In this document: one piece after another, positions 23,775-36,900 of the stretch
How positions within the stretch are numbered: position 1 is the first letter of the stretch
Layout of the letters: every line of letters begins with the position of its first letter
Assembly: GCA_051453625.1 (NCBI GenBank)
Contig: JBOZIK010000001.1
Location: forward strand, 248,542,688 to 248,606,687
Direction of reading: 5' to 3'
Origin: Welwitschia mirabilis
Taxonomy: Eukaryota; Gnetophyta; Gnetopsida; Welwitschiales
DNA: 64,000 nt
The notes under the pieces: generated by a model
The model's database searches: none
Told to the model about the DNA's origin: nothing
Seen by the model: only the letters and a program-made list of their open reading frames with translations
Position numbers and translations under genes: made by a program

Positions 23775-24880
23775 TACTCAAAGACATCCTCTAAATTCTT
23801 GAACAAGCTGAAGAATCTATTTTTGATGATGTGTTAAAAGGTACATGTCATCTATTGAAGATCCCTTTAATAGATGACTAACTCCCTTTGATAGTATCTT
23901 TAAAAATATCTTGTGTCTTTAATTTCTTGTTATTTCCTTTTCACTCTTAATATGAGCTTAAAAATCCCTTTTGAGTAACCTTTATTTCTCAAAGATTCCC
24001 TTCGAGCTCTACCTTGAGCATAGTGGAAACACATTAAAAAATGAATTAGCTTTGTCTTCCTCCTAATTTATTATTCAATTCTTAGACCCCTTCGAGATCT
24101 TCAAAGAGCTACTTTGTACAATAGCCTAACTAATATGACATGTGATGGATTTTTTATGTCCATAAATAAGAGCCATAGGGTGATCTAAAATCATAATAAA
24201 TTCTTTAAATAACATCACCAATGACTCCTCGAAAGACTCTTTCGAGTGACCCTTTGTTTCTTAAAAATAATTTTTAATCTCATTCTTTATCAAAAAATTA
24301 TATTAAAAAAATAATTCATCTTTAGAGATCTCCTTCATTACTCAAATATCCCTTTCAAGAAAGCAATTTATACTTGAATCCAATAGAGCTTTTGTGAGAT
24401 AATTATTGAATAGAATGCTTATCATAAAAGTTGAATAGAATATCACATGAAATTGAGAACTTCTATGATAAAATGAAAATGGTATTTTTTGGAGAGAAAA
24501 TCAATAAAGAGTTGAATGAAATAAATATTATGAAGATAAATTTTACTAGTAGGAGAAAAGAATCTATGAAACAAAAGCATAATAGTAATAGTAGTAAATA
24601 GGTTATATTTTCAGAATGAAATTCTCTTAAGGAGGACTTATATTTCTAAGCTTTATAAACTCTGCATAAAAAAATCCATGATCTATAGAATATACAATGT
24701 TTAATATAAGCCAGGAAAGATATGATCACATTTACGCAATTAAGAGATTGAAGGTGTTAATTTTGAATAGTACAAAGAACTAAAATTGAAGCAAGAATCT
24801 ACAGTCATTACTTAAATAATTTCTTTAAGGTTGTAATTATTACTTAAAGGACCCCTTTAATTAGTGGAATACATTAGAAA
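23760..24880. repeat. Dispersed short subrepeats (cctttcgag / ctcaaag type)
   Basis: Imperfect copies of a motif like attactcaaagacccctttcgag occur at about 23,775, 23,965, 24,090, 24,230, 24,335 and 24,840. One forms a perfect 19-base palindrome, ctcgaaaga-c-tctttcgag (24,228-24,246). Internal region of, or flank to, the minus-strand LTR at 24.9-26.1 kb. No gene seen. Confidence 0.45.
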
Positions 24881-26066
24881 AAACACACTTTTAAAGAATA
24901 TTTTATCAATTAAAATCTGTTAATCACAAATATATGCAGAAATACAACTAACTAATATAGATAGTAATGGACTTGAATGTCATAATCTAGTAAAGGTACT
25001 AGATGAAAAGAAAAGAATTACTTTTATAAAGTAAAGATTTAAAAATAAAAATCAAAAATGCAAAAAACTTAAAAATCCAATGCAAATGCAAATGTGAACT
25101 ATACTAAATGCAATATCTTTCCAACTATCAAATCTATATTACTAATATTGATCCTATATAACCTAGATCAATCAAGAAAATTGTCAATAACTAAAACCAA
25201 GCTAAGCTATCAAGTGCATTAAATAAGATATAAGAACATGCAATGATTAATCTAGAAAATATAAAATGTAATACAAGTTCCTAAACTAATATTTTCAACC
25301 TTAAAAAAGGTTGCCCTTGATGGCCCATATTACAAATGAAGCTATCATAAAATCATAAGAAACATAAACCATAAGGGTCATGCACATGCATATAATAAAA
25401 CTAAAAGAAGATTTTTATTAGAATTTGAACTAACATCTTGTTATAAAGCAGTAGCACCTTAATGAATGATACACAACCCAACACCAAAGAATACGTCTCT
25501 TTCTAACTAATGGATGAACCTTTGGCTTTTTGAACTCCTGTCATGAGAATTTCTAGTATAATGAAGATGATTAACATTTAGAGTTAGTTTGGTATTTATT
25601 AACAATAATATACTCATGAGAAATCCTAATAGTGCACAAAAAGTGCATGACACATTGCATAAGTTAGGTAAAGTTTGGTACATTAACTAGAATTAAATTC
25701 TCATCCTTCTTATTATTCAGATGATGGTGAGGCTAATGCCATATCAATATAGGTCCATATTAGCATGTATCTTAGTCTAGTCAATATCTTAATTAGCTTA
25801 CAAGTGTTTTTGTTGTATACTATCATCTAGACAATGAAGGAGATAACAACATTCTTTAAGCTCTTTATTAAGTTAAATTAGCCTCAAATCTTGTTAATTC
25901 CTCCTTAAAATGTTAAGTATCAAAATTAGTCCAAAATCCCTTCAAATGTATTGGTATTTATGCATTTACTTTATTTTATTCATGATTCTTAATAATCATC
26001 ATTACCCACCTAAAGGTGTTTAAATGTCCTATAAAACTACTTAAAATACCGCCTCAAAAATATACA
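24880..26066 (-). mobile_element. LTR, same family as 51,471-52,580 (minus orientation)
   Basis: Reverse complement begins tgtatatttttgaggcgg and then gtagttttataggacattt, matching the start of the LTRs at 51,471 and 58,674. Collinear similarity continues through the tRNA-like cassette (25,417-25,480), gcatgtgcatgacccttatgg, and gaaaatattagtttagga. The internal end near 24,880 is not precise. Either a solo LTR or the 5' LTR of a minus-strand element whose body lies to the left. Confidence 0.65.
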
Positions 26067-26187
26067 ATTGGGCATCACAGCAATATGTTTTTGTGCATTT
26101 CTATCTTAAACATGAATATTAAATTTTAGTTGATTGAATAAGATCATACTAATGAGATTTACCAAGTTTTGGCCATCATAAAAAAGG

Positions 26188-27760
26188 AGGAGATTGTCGG
26201 TAAATCTAGTTTTAATCATTTTACTTATCAAATATTTTATAGATAGATTATTGCAAAGAAAATCAAATTATGATAAACATAAGTTGATGTGAAATAGGCT
26301 AAAAATTTGAAATACAAGATTAGTTATCCGAAGATGTCTACAGAATGAAAGACATCTATGGTAAAGATGTATAGAGCTTGAAGACATCTATGGTAAAGAT
26401 GTTTATAAATTAAAGATGTTTATGATACACCATCTTTCAAGTTATAGATTAAAGACAGCTATTTCATCAAAGATAACTATGGTAAAAGTTGGAGGTGACA
26501 TTGATGAAAGACATCTACATGTTTTAAGACATTTATGCTCAACTAAAATAGGTAATAGAGTAATTTTGTAATTTGATGAATATTTTATGTTTAGGTAAGC
26601 TATCAAGTTTTCCATTGTAAATTAATAATCACAAAGCACCAAAGATTACATAGTCCAATTTTGATCAATTTCTAGTCAAGTTCACTGAAGAATGCTACTA
26701 GGTGAATATGTTTAACTATTAGTAGACATCTATAATATTCAAAATGTCCTACATTAAAGTTTACATTGATTAAAAAGGAAGATGTACATAATGCCTAGAA
26801 ATTCCTATCTACTACATAATAGTTAGAAAGTTTAAATGGCTACTATTTAAGGTTAAATAACTACTTTCTCTTTAATGGTATAAAGGGATGATATTATAAA
26901 GCAAATTCACACTTCCAAGAAACGTAATGATAAAATTGAATACATGATAAAGAATTAATAGGTGATTGAAACTACTCATGAAGTATCAAAGCTATTATTT
27001 ACAAAGGAACATTTAGTGTCTATGTCACTCATTCTTGTATCCTACATTATTACATCATTCATTTGTACCTATCATGATAACAATAATAAGGAACTAAAGC
27101 TAATAATTAAAGCTACATCTTTTCTACTTTTTGTTGTTTTTTTTATTGTTTTTTTTTTTTTGGATCTTACATTGTTAGACTACCTCATTCTTAAATACTA
27201 TTGTAAAACGCATTGTAAGTCAACCCTTATATGGGTGTGCATTATGCCTATGAGCATTTGTGTTATTGTATTTCCTTGAGGGAAAGAGTTTGTTTCTTTA
27301 TGAGGAGCATCTCACATTATTATTATATTTCTTTTAAGGAATTTTTTTGGTTGCTTTATAAGAGCATATTACATTATTATTGGATTTCCTTGAGGAGAAG
27401 AGGTTACTACCTCGTGAGGAGCCTCTTACTTTGTGATTGTATCTATGTGCACATTCTCATTGTTTTCCCTAAATAAAAAAGAGTGCTTCATGGTGATGAG
27501 ACTTTCATATTCTTGTAAGAGTGGTGGTGAGTGGAAACCACTATTTATTGTAGGTCAAAAATATCCAAAGGTATGAGAGGAAGCTATCCTCTATGTTTTG
27601 ACATATCCAAGTTAGGAAACCATGTTATCTTAATATGGTATTTATTTTACTGTTCTTTAAATTTTATATTTGATTTAAATTTTTATTTGGTATAACTAAT
27701 TCACCCCTTCCCTCTGAGTTTAATGATACTCAATAGTCCTAATGTAGTACACTAAAATGA
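26188..27760 (+). mobile_element. LTR-like region with internal minisatellites
   Basis: ggaggagattgtcggtaaat at about 26,185 resembles the junction of an element's 3' end (purine tract) with an LTR beginning TGT. Within it agacatctatggtaaagatgt recurs at about 26,350 and 26,380, with relatives up to 26,560. The segment ends in sequence like taattcaccccttccctct, typical just downstream of plant LTRs. Two plus-strand open frames (26,962-27,279 and 27,231-27,476) are hydrophobic and repeat-derived; not called as genes. Confidence 0.35.
27263..27429. repeat. Three tandem copies of a 54-57-bp unit
   Basis: Units start at 27,263, 27,317 and 27,374. Each begins ttattgtattt/ttattattata and carries ttccttgagg and gaggagcatct-like sequence. 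Confidence 0.75.
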
Positions 27761-27809
27761 TTATGAATTTTAAAATAATTTGAGTTTTTACGTAATTAAA
27801 GATGTTTTG

Positions 27810-27909
27810 NNNNNNNNNNNNNNNNNNNNNNNNNNNNNNNNNNNNNNNNNNNNNNNNNNNNNNNNNNNNNNNNNNNNNNNNNNNNNNNNNNNNNNNNNNN
27901 NNNNNNNNN
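27810..27909. other. 100-N gap with a 49-base duplicated flank
   Basis: The 49 bases from ttatgaattttaaaataa to gatgttttg occur immediately before (27,761-27,809) and after (27,910-27,958) the Ns, identical by eye. Probably one locus split into two overlapping contigs. Confidence 0.85.
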
Positions 27910-28049
27910 TTATGAATTTTAAAATAATTTGAGTTTTTACGTAATTAAAGATGTTTTGGAAATCTTGTTTAATTTCTTACAAATTAGGATGCTCGCATTT
28001 ATAGATATCCTAACATATAGTTATAAAAATATAAATTAATTGATTACTA

Positions 28050-29822
28050 TTTTTTGCATTTATTTTTTTAATGCATTTTAACAAATAATTTTTTAAAAAA
28101 TAATTACACATAAAAAATTACTGCTTTTATATATTTCAAATTCATAACATTATTCTATACTTATAAAAAAATGTTTACTAATTTATACCTACTAATTAAT
28201 AAACTATGGCATTTTTAACCTATGCCTCTATTCTAGAAATTTAAATTTTTCTAAAGAAAATATAATAAACTTTCAATAATTAAATATACAATAATTTAAA
28301 TTAGCAAATTAATAAATTAATTAGACAAAAACACATCATTTATAGTATAATTCTACCAAATAATACTAATCCAAATTGATTTAGAAAGAAAAATGAAACA
28401 AATTTACAAAATAATTTACATTGAGCATTAGGATTACCATGTAGGAGTAATAACCTAAAATACATTTTTGAGGATCAAAATTTACCCCTAATTAAATAGA
28501 ATTAATGCATAATGAACAAAAAAATATATATATTAATACAAAATAAACATTGGTATCCCAGTATATAGTAAATCTCTGAAGTACTCACTTGGCCATAGTC
28601 ATCCATTAGTAACCTCTATCACTAAGCATAAGAGACCTCTAATACATCTTGGTGAGAGTCAATGAAAGGGAATAACATAATTTTATGATATATCATAAAT
28701 AGTAATCTAATGCAATATTACATCATTATACTAAAATATTAAAAGAAACCATATTGGTAACATAAGTAAAAAGATTAGTTGGAAAGATTAGTAAGTCCTT
28801 GATAGTTAGGAATTGATGAAAATCCAAGCTCAAGAGTCCTTAGCTCTAAGATTTAAAGCTACAATATCCATAAGCAAAATAATAAATGAGAGAAAAATTA
28901 AATAAGGAAATGCATTTGTATAAAAAAATGTAAAGTATCTCCTCCTTACAAGAGAGGAAAGGATCTCTATACATAGATAAACAAAGGCACATAACTCAAG
29001 ATCATAAGATCACATGATTTAGCATTGATAAGTTGGATGGGTAATAATTGAAATTGAAGTATAAAAAGATATCATATTTATAAGTCATGCACTTAACTAA
29101 GATGAGTAATCATCTTACTTTAATTAGCAAGGTTAATTACATGCATCATTTCCTCTTGCTACCATTTTTTTAATCTTTCATAAGCTCATAAGTAAGTTTA
29201 ATTCATCTAAGACATGCATCAAAAGAATAAAGGCATAAATCTCAAAATTACTATGTGGCATAATGAAATAAATTCTTTAATTCCAATGTATATAACAATA
29301 ACTATACTATAACTCAAGTGGCTTTATATATCTCAAGAAGATACAAGTCATGGAAGAGTAAATCTAGTTATTTATTACTCTTTGTTCTAGGTAAGAGTTA
29401 NNNNNNNNNNNNNNNNNNNNNNNNNNNNNNNNNNNNNNNNNNNNNNNNNNNNNNNNNATACAAGGAAGAAAATGTCTATTCATAATATAGTATACTTATC
29501 ACAGTCATTAAGAATTCAAATGAGTAAATAAGATATAAAACATATTATTATGTTATTTTGAAATTTTTTGTTAGTTTTAGTGTGTGATTTTTATTCCTTA
29601 CATAATGGGATTGTCTAGTTTTAAATGTTTTCTTATAAAAACATTATAAAGTAACTACTATTATTTTCATAGTAGATTATGAAAATTACAAACTAAGGTT
29701 AATTTAAAATACCATATTATTTTAACAAGGCCTTTAAAGAAGAATAATTTATCATCTAATTAAAATATTAATATACTTAATATGCAAGTAAATGAGGTTT
29801 ATAAAATATGGGATATGACATC
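28050..29822 (-). mobile_element. LTR-like unit 1 of a tandem pair
   Basis: Collinear with 29,885-31,660 over about 1.77 kb (for example aacctatgcctctat at 28,218 and 30,049). The minus-strand start is tgtcatatccc, the TGTCAYAYCCC style of chromovirus-type gypsy LTRs. Contains a 57-N gap (29,401-29,457). Confidence 0.6.
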
Positions 29823-29884
29823 CTCTCCCACTTAATATTCAAGTAAATAACGTTTATAAAAGCTTAAAGTACTTAATATATTGG

Positions 29885-31660
29885 TTTTTGTATTTATGTT
29901 CTAATGCATATCAAAATATAAATTTTTGAAAAATAATTACACATTTAAAAAATAATTGTTTTTACATTTTCATGTTTATAACACAATCCTAGACTTACAT
30001 AAAAGATTTACTAATTTATAACTACTAATTAATAATCTATGATGTTTTTAACCTATGCCTCTATCCTAGAAATCTAACATTTGCCAAAGAAAACATAATG
30101 GAGTTTTAAAAATTAATTATATAGTAATTTAACTTAGTAAAAAAACTATATAAATGCATTATTTATAGTATAGCTATACTAAATACTACTAAAGCAAATC
30201 AATTTAGTAAGAGAAATAAAATCAATTCACAAGATCTTTTACATTGAATCTTAGGATTACCATGAAGGAGTACTAGACTAAAAGAGATTTTTAAGGATTA
30301 GATTTTATCCCTAATAAGATATAACTAATGCATAATAAATGAAAAATATGCTATTATATATTTTAATACAAAATCAACATGGGTATCTAAGTATATTGTG
30401 AATCCTTGGTGTGATCATTTGTCTATAATCATTCATTATTAACCTATATAACCAAGCATAAGAAACCTTTCATATCTTCCCAAATCTTTTTGAGAGCCAA
30501 TAGGAGTAAATAAGATAATTTTATGATATATCATAGATAATAATCTAATGCAATATTACATCATTATACTAGAATATCAAAAGAGGCCATATGGTTAACA
30601 TAAATAAAGAGATTACTTAGAAAGATTAGTAAATCCTTAATAGTTAATGATTGATGAAGATCTAAGATCAAGGGTTCTTAGCTCTAATCTTTTAAAATCC
30701 AAGTCTATAAGTAAGATAATGGAAGAAAGAGAAAGCAAAGAAGTAAATGCACTTATATGGAAAAAAAGAAAAGTATGTCCTCTTTATAAGAGAGTAAAGG
30801 ATTTCTAAAAATAGATAAACAAAGGCACATAGCTCAAGATCACAAATTCACATGATTTAGAATTGATAAGTAAGATGAGTAATAAAATAAATTGGAGTAT
30901 AAAAAGAGATCATATTTATGACTCCTGAACCTAATTAGGATGAGTAATCTTCTTTCTTAAATTAGCTAGATTAATTACATGCATCATTTCCTTATGCTAG
31001 CTTCTTCTTAATCCTTTATAGGCTCATAAGTAAATTTAGTTCATGTAACACATGCATTAAAATAATAAATATACAAATCTCAAAATTGTTATATGGCATA
31101 ATGAAATAAACTCTTTAATTCCAATAAATCAAACAATAAGTATGCTATAAACCAAGTGCTCTTATACATCTAAAGAAGATATAACTCATGATAAACTAAA
31201 TCTACATATTTATTATTCTTGGTTTTAGATATGAGTGCATGTAATTTTTCACATGCTAATTTATTTCATAATTCATAAAATCTATCAATTACATAAAATA
31301 AAAAAGAAAACATTTATTCATATTATAGTACACCTATCACATCAGGAATTTAAATGAGTAAATAACATATTAGATCTATTATTATGTTTTTTTTAAATTT
31401 TAATTTATTAGTTTTATCATATAATTTTAATTCTTTACAAAATGGAATTATCTAATTTTAAATATTTGAACAACTTTTCTCATAAAGGCCTTGTAAGATA
31501 ACTATTACTGTTTTCATAATAAATTATAGAATTACAAGCTAAGGTTAATTTGAAATACCATCTTATTTCGAAAAGCACTTTAAAAAAGAGTAATTCATCA
31601 TTTAATTAAAATCTTAATTAATATCTAAGTAAATAAGGTTTACATAATATGGGATATGAC
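29885..31660 (-). mobile_element. LTR-like unit 2 of a tandem pair
   Basis: Second copy, separated from unit 1 by about 60 bases that themselves resemble the unit end (aagtaaataacgtttataa). It also ends gggatatgaca at 31,660. This may be the 3' LTR of the minus-strand gypsy element whose pol pieces lie at 33.3-33.7 and 44.0-44.6 kb. Confidence 0.55.
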
Positions 31661-32470
31661 ATAGCATATTTACATGAGCATGAAAAATAGGATGTAGTTT
31701 CTAGAAACCATCAAACATTATACAAACTATATACTAATATATAAACATACAGAAATTACTCAAGAATAATATAAATCTCAATATATTTTCATACAATAAG
31801 AAATATAATAAGTATACAAAACATTTACACTTTCTATCAAAAAGATTACACCACAAATTAACTACTATTACTTTGACTTATTAAAATTGTTAAAACTATA
31901 CTGTTATCCATACCTAAAATTAAAAGACTAAATATAAGAATAATAATATTTTATTAATTGAATAAGGAAAAACTATAATATATAAATAATAAACATGAAG
32001 CTATACCTTAAATTTCATGCTATCCTTAAAGGCTAACCCATATTAAGAGAATGATTTAGAAAGAATGCATAAAAAGCATTAACCTTAGCATAAAGTATAA
32101 TGGAGTTGGTTCCTCATCAAGAATGAATTATTTAAGAATGTCCTTCCTATAAAATAGGACACTTGTATTCTTTTATAGTAAAGGCTAGAATTATAGTGAT
32201 TAGAATCCTTGTTATTTATTAGTTGATAAAGTGGTTAACATTTTATTTTTTAGTATTTCATGAAATGATTGAGGTTTTTTTTAATCTTAGAGTATTTGGT
32301 GGAGTTGTTGGAATCTTCATCTTGTAGTATTTGATAAAGTATTTGAGAACTTCATCTTATAAATTCATTAGAAATTATTATGAAGGATCAAACACATGGA
32401 TTTTGATGCAAGATTCCTCCACCAACTAATGTGGAAACTACTTATCTATATTACCATCATTTTCTTGTTT
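31660..32470. other. AT-rich stretch, no recognisable gene
   Basis: Expected position of integrase for the minus-strand gypsy element, but I cannot read any integrase motif here. Confidence 0.4.
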
Positions 32471-32471
32471 A

Positions 32472-32988
32472 GCATTGGGTCTATCTTTATGCATGTGCAC
32501 CAACTATGGCTAAAGATCTAAAAACATTATGAATAAAAGCATAAAATTACATATCACATAAAATATAATAGAATACATATCATTTTATTATAATGGTTAA
32601 ATTAATTTCTTCATTGATTATAAATTAACTTAAGATACTTGATATAAATGTCAATTTTTATGTATTAATATGATACATACTCTACCTTTTCTCATCAATA
32701 ATCCATTAGATATTACATAATAAAGGAATAACATTGGATCCATTTTATGCATGTGCTTAATATGTGACTAAAAATATAGAAACATTATGAATAAAATTAT
32801 AAAATTACGAATCACAAAAAATATGATAGAAGACATATTTTTTGATTAAAATTATTAAATTAATGTATTAATTGATAATAAATTGACCTAATCTAATTTA
32901 TTTAAATGTGAATTTTTAAATGTTAATAGAATTCATACTCTATGTATTATCATTAATAATCCGTTACAGATGACACAAGAAAGGAATA
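32472..32988. repeat. Tandem duplication, period about 262 bp
   Basis: cattgggtctatctttatgcatg (first 20 bases at 32,473) recurs as cattggatccattttatgc at 32,735. Both copies continue collinearly through aaacattatgaataaaa to aaaggaataa. Confidence 0.75.
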
Positions 32989-33319
32989 AATCTTTTTCTT
33001 CAATGAGCTTCTTTCATACTTTTTCAAATAATTCATCTTAAGGTGTATATTATTTAATTTATTTAGTTATTTTTGGATTTATTTCATAAACTATCATGCA
33101 TAAAATCTAAATAAGAGAATATAAAACCTTCTTCTCTTTCCCAAGAGTGTATTAAAGATTGAAATTATATTCAGCTAGCAACTTAATCCATCACCATTAT
33201 CTTATATTCAAAATAGGTTTTTTTAATTAAAAAAACTAAATTTTTATGATTAATTTGCAAATTTAATTTACCTTATAAAAGATAATTCTTATGTAATTTA
33301 ATAGCACGAATTATATCTA

Positions 33320-33702
33320 ATAATTTCAAATCATGAACTTCATAATTATACTTATGCTTGCTAAGTGTGCTAGATTTATAAGTAATGACTCATCTATCTT
33401 ATATTAAGATAGTTATTATTTATTTTTGATATGCATTTATGACTAGTAGATTTTATATGTTCTTTTCTAGAATCTTCAAAATTGAAGGTAAGGATTACCA
33501 AAAGTTTGATATTAAGGAACGCTTCTCTATATATATCATCAAAATGGAATTCCATTTTTTCGTTTTATTACATCAATCATTAGGCTTATAATTTTCAAGA
33601 AATCTTGAATGAAGCATCTATAGAAGCCAATAAATCCTAAGAAATTCTTTACTTTTGTGGGATTCCTTAGTTCTTATCTATCTCTTACTTCATGTACCTT
33701 GT
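33320..33702 (-). pseudogene. Ty3/gypsy RT thumb / RNase H remnant
   Basis: The minus strand reads NPTKVKNFLGFIGFYRCFIQ and then DFLKI, the conserved SFLGxxxFYRRFIxxFSKI region that joins gypsy RT to RNase H. Further on, a broken KYNYEVHDLKLL-like stretch lies where RNase H precedes integrase. It lies directly at the left edge of the inserted Athila-type element and continues the RT found at 43,990-44,630. Confidence 0.7.
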
Positions 33703-33721
33703 TGTTAAAATGTAAAAAATT

Positions 33722-33722
<1 letters not shown>

Positions 33723-33767
<45 letters not shown>
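33723..33767. repeat. (AT)n microsatellite inside the 5' LTR
   Basis: About 44 bases of uninterrupted AT repeats; absent from the matching place in the 3' LTR. Confidence 0.95.
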
Positions 33768-33770
<3 letters not shown>

Positions 33771-34100
33771 GTGTTTTAGGCTGATTTATTATAAATGGAG
33801 ACATTAATTTATTATTTTAATCATAAAATATGTCTCCTATTATTTTTAAAACAAAACTAAACTTTGATATTTTCTACATAGTAATTATATAACTTTAGCC
33901 GTATTTTGGAATACATCATGAAAGATGGACACAATTCCACACAAAACAATGGTGAAAATAAAGACATGAGGTACTGACACATGGTAGCAGCATTGAAAGA
34001 AATGTGGCAATGGCATGTGGAGGGGGTATTATAAACATGTGGCAATAGTAATAGTTGGTATAGCAATCCAGCTTGAAGGGTTACATACTAAACTCATCAT

Positions 34101-34330
34101 GATAACCTCTACCAAGTGCTATAAGATAAAGATTCCATCTAATGCTACATGGCAACATCTACCAAATGCTAGAGGATGAAGATTCCACCTAATGGTATAT
34201 GATAGCCTTAAGTAAATTCTCTAAGATGAAGATCCCATCTAATGTTACATGTAAAATTTCATCAAATACTATAGGATGAAGATTCCATCTAATACTACAT
34301 GATGAAAATTATACCTAATGCTATAAGACA
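34101..34330 (+). repeat. Four exact 50-bp tandem units plus partial in the 5' LTR
   Basis: Units start at 34,101, 34,151, 34,201 and 34,251, and a partial unit at 34,301. Each carries ggatgaagattccatctaat-like sequence and ends in tacat. No indels between units. Confidence 0.9.
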
Positions 34331-35144
34331 AAATCTTATGCAACCTATCTAACCAGTCATCTACCATAACAAGACAAAAGATTCCAATTACATATACTCC
34401 ATACTCACCTCATGCCTTTATTTGTAAATATCCTTTGATTTAAAATGTATAGTAGAAATTCTCAGAGTGTCATAGATAACATGGCCTTTCAAGTACCTTT
34501 TTTAGGGAGAAAACGTGTTTCAAGGCTAGTTCAAGGAGTCTATACTAGTTTCATCTATTTTTTTTAATGTAATATACATTCCTAATTTAATAAAAATGGT
34601 AGTGTTTTATTTTTTATTTTGATTTGTATATAGCTTTATGCTTTTAATACTTAAGTAAAACTACATTATCAAGTGCTATCAATAACTAGGTTAATTCCTT
34701 ATGTTAGTTGGTTATATTTACTTTTATTTGATGGAATTTTAGTAATATAATCCTCATGTTTTATATTTATGAAAGGGCTATAAAGAACCAAGTGTTTATT
34801 GAATTCATCAACACACATGTGATGAATGAAATTATGTCACCATAACTAAAGCAATTGTGATGTTATCATTTGAGTTATGCTTTAGAAAATTGTAGGATAT
34901 GATTAAAATAAAGATGTTCTATTGGACAAGATGAGTTAGACCTTTAGAGCTTTCTTCTTTTCCTACCTCTTTGATTGAAGTTAATCATAATCCTCAACTC
35001 TTAAGTTTTCCTTTATATTATAAATCTTATTTTAAGTTTTATAATGTTACCTAAGTTTTAATTAACTTTATCTCAATTATCCTTATAAAAAAATAATACT
35101 AGTTCTTACTCAGTCTATCTTAGTTTAGCTATACTAACATATTT

Positions 35145-35162
35145 TACTATCATTGCTAGGAA
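35145..35162 (+). other. Primer-binding site of the Athila/Tat-type element
   Basis: tactatcattgctaggaa aligns with the tRNA-Asp site TGGCGCCGTTGCCGGGGA; all but one of the differences are C-to-T or G-to-A. It lies a few bases after the LTR end, as expected. Confidence 0.6.
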
Positions 35163-36499
35163 TAATGAGAAGTTTGCTTCTTAATACGAGCATAATTTTA
35201 TTTTCTTACAAATTTTAGTTTAGTTTTTAAGTATTTTTATTAGTTGGTAGTAGTCCCTTCTAGTGAAACCCACATTAATCCTTCTTTCTTTTAAGTGTTC
35301 TTTCATTTTCTTTTTTTTCTAGTGATAGATAGTGGTTCATTTTGTATGATATCTTAACTAGTATAATTCATAGTTTTTATTTAGCTTTTCACTTTAACTT
35401 GAATAATGTTTTTCATATTGAAAATTTTGTATTACAAGTCTAATAAGTTTTTTACATGTGGCAATTAAAATAAGGCAGAAAAATAATACACATGTTTCTT
35501 TTATGTTTTTTTATTTTCTACAATTTTTATTTTAGTAGTTAAGATTTCTATTTCTATTGAATCATTTTTTTAATTAAAATTTATAAGAATAAAAAATATA
35601 TTAATATTTTATTTTCTTTAGATTTTATTTCAAGTGTGTTATTCTTTTGATTTCTGTTAAGTTTTTCTATAACCATGCAATTCCAAATGTTTTGTGAAAA
35701 TCTATGAAGCTCTATCATTTTCCTAATATTTTAACTCTAAAACTTTGATTAAGACTTATATGAATCCTTCGAAAATTGTTTATCGTTTAATCCTTATATG
35801 CAACTCTTTTAATACTTGTATTTATTAATTTAAGATGGATTAGATTACCTGATTAGAATATCTTCTAATGAGATTATGGGCACTAACTCTAGTAGTAATG
35901 AAGAATAAATAATTTTTCCTATAAATTAACCTCATGATAATACCCAAGGAGAACAATATTTTATATCACAATAATAAAATTCAAATACCTAATTCAGGTT
36001 TCAATACCTATTCAATATCAACATACCATGGTTAAACAAGAATTTGTTAGATAATTTGCATGTGTACTATCTTAGTTGATAAGTAACTTGTCTAAAACAC
36101 ATCACAAATTCAATCTATAATAACCCCCTCAGCAAATTCTTTTTAATTGCTTATAACCTCAATGATTATGTACCCCTTGTATATAGTTCAACCACTAATA
36201 ACAAATAGACTAGAGTTTAAGTCATCCACCATATAGTTACTTCCCCATTTTCATGACTTAAAATCTATAAAATTCTACCTATACCTCAAGGAATTTGAGT
36301 GTTACTATTTTTTATACATTAATACTTTAGCACCTATGACACTGCTATATTCATTTATTTCCTATTATCCCTCAAATAAAAAGCTAACTCTTTGATTTAT
36401 ATTCTTAAACCTCTACCCATCATAACTTAGAATGATCCGAATAAAGGCTTTATTTTACAATTCTTTCTAAAACATAAAACTAAGGATTTTAGATGAGCA

Positions 36500-36900
36500 A
36501 TCATGAGATATTAATATAAAGATCAAAACCCTTTCCTAAGCCTTACAGAGGTTTAAAACTGTGCTTCAAAAATTCCCTCAATATGGATTCAAGGCAAGTA
36601 AAGTAATTAGTTTATTGTATAATAGATTATTAATGAATAATATATAATTTGTGGAGATGATAAGAAGAGGTAGTATCTCAATTCTTTCATTGGAAGAAGT
36701 TTGGGATTATCTTGAAACTATAGCCAAAAGCTATAGAAACTAGAAATTAAAGAGTGAACCATCTAGATACAAACATTATGTTAGTTCCACTAGCATCTTT
36801 CAAGTATCCATAAATTTTTAGATCAATAATACAATAGATGAGTTAATAAGAAGAGTAGAATCACTTTCTACCTTACCTACATATTTAACCTTTAGACGTG
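36500..36900 (+). pseudogene. gag remnant of the Athila/Tat-type element
   Basis: Reads LQKFPQYGFKASKVISLLYN followed, after a few codons, by SLEEVWDYLETIAKSYRN. This matches the gag region with a (C/F)PxHG motif, a FYxGL motif and an EEAxxLxExMA motif. Stops lie between the blocks. Gag packages the element RNA; here it is dead. Confidence 0.65.

Larger units (their letters stand above)
33703..35141 (+). mobile_element. 5' LTR of the Athila/Tat-type element
   Basis: Begins tgttaaaatg and ends near tactaaca just before the primer site. Collinear with 42,598-43,961 over its length, with roughly one difference in four to five bases in sampled parts, so the insertion is old. Contains an (AT)n run at 33,723-33,767, four 50-bp repeats, and an aataaa-type signal near 34,590. 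Confidence 0.8.

Noticed and set aside
26962-27476. Two overlapping hydrophobic plus-strand open frames
   Set aside because: AT-rich, Ile/Phe/Leu-dominated, and partly made of tandem repeats; no homology recognised.
30000-31660. Possible satellite array
   Set aside because: Only two full units are seen and the ends look like LTR ends; kept as tandem LTR-like units instead.
33857-34066. 69-codon minus-strand frame
   Set aside because: Lies inside the 5' LTR of the Athila-type element; chance frame.
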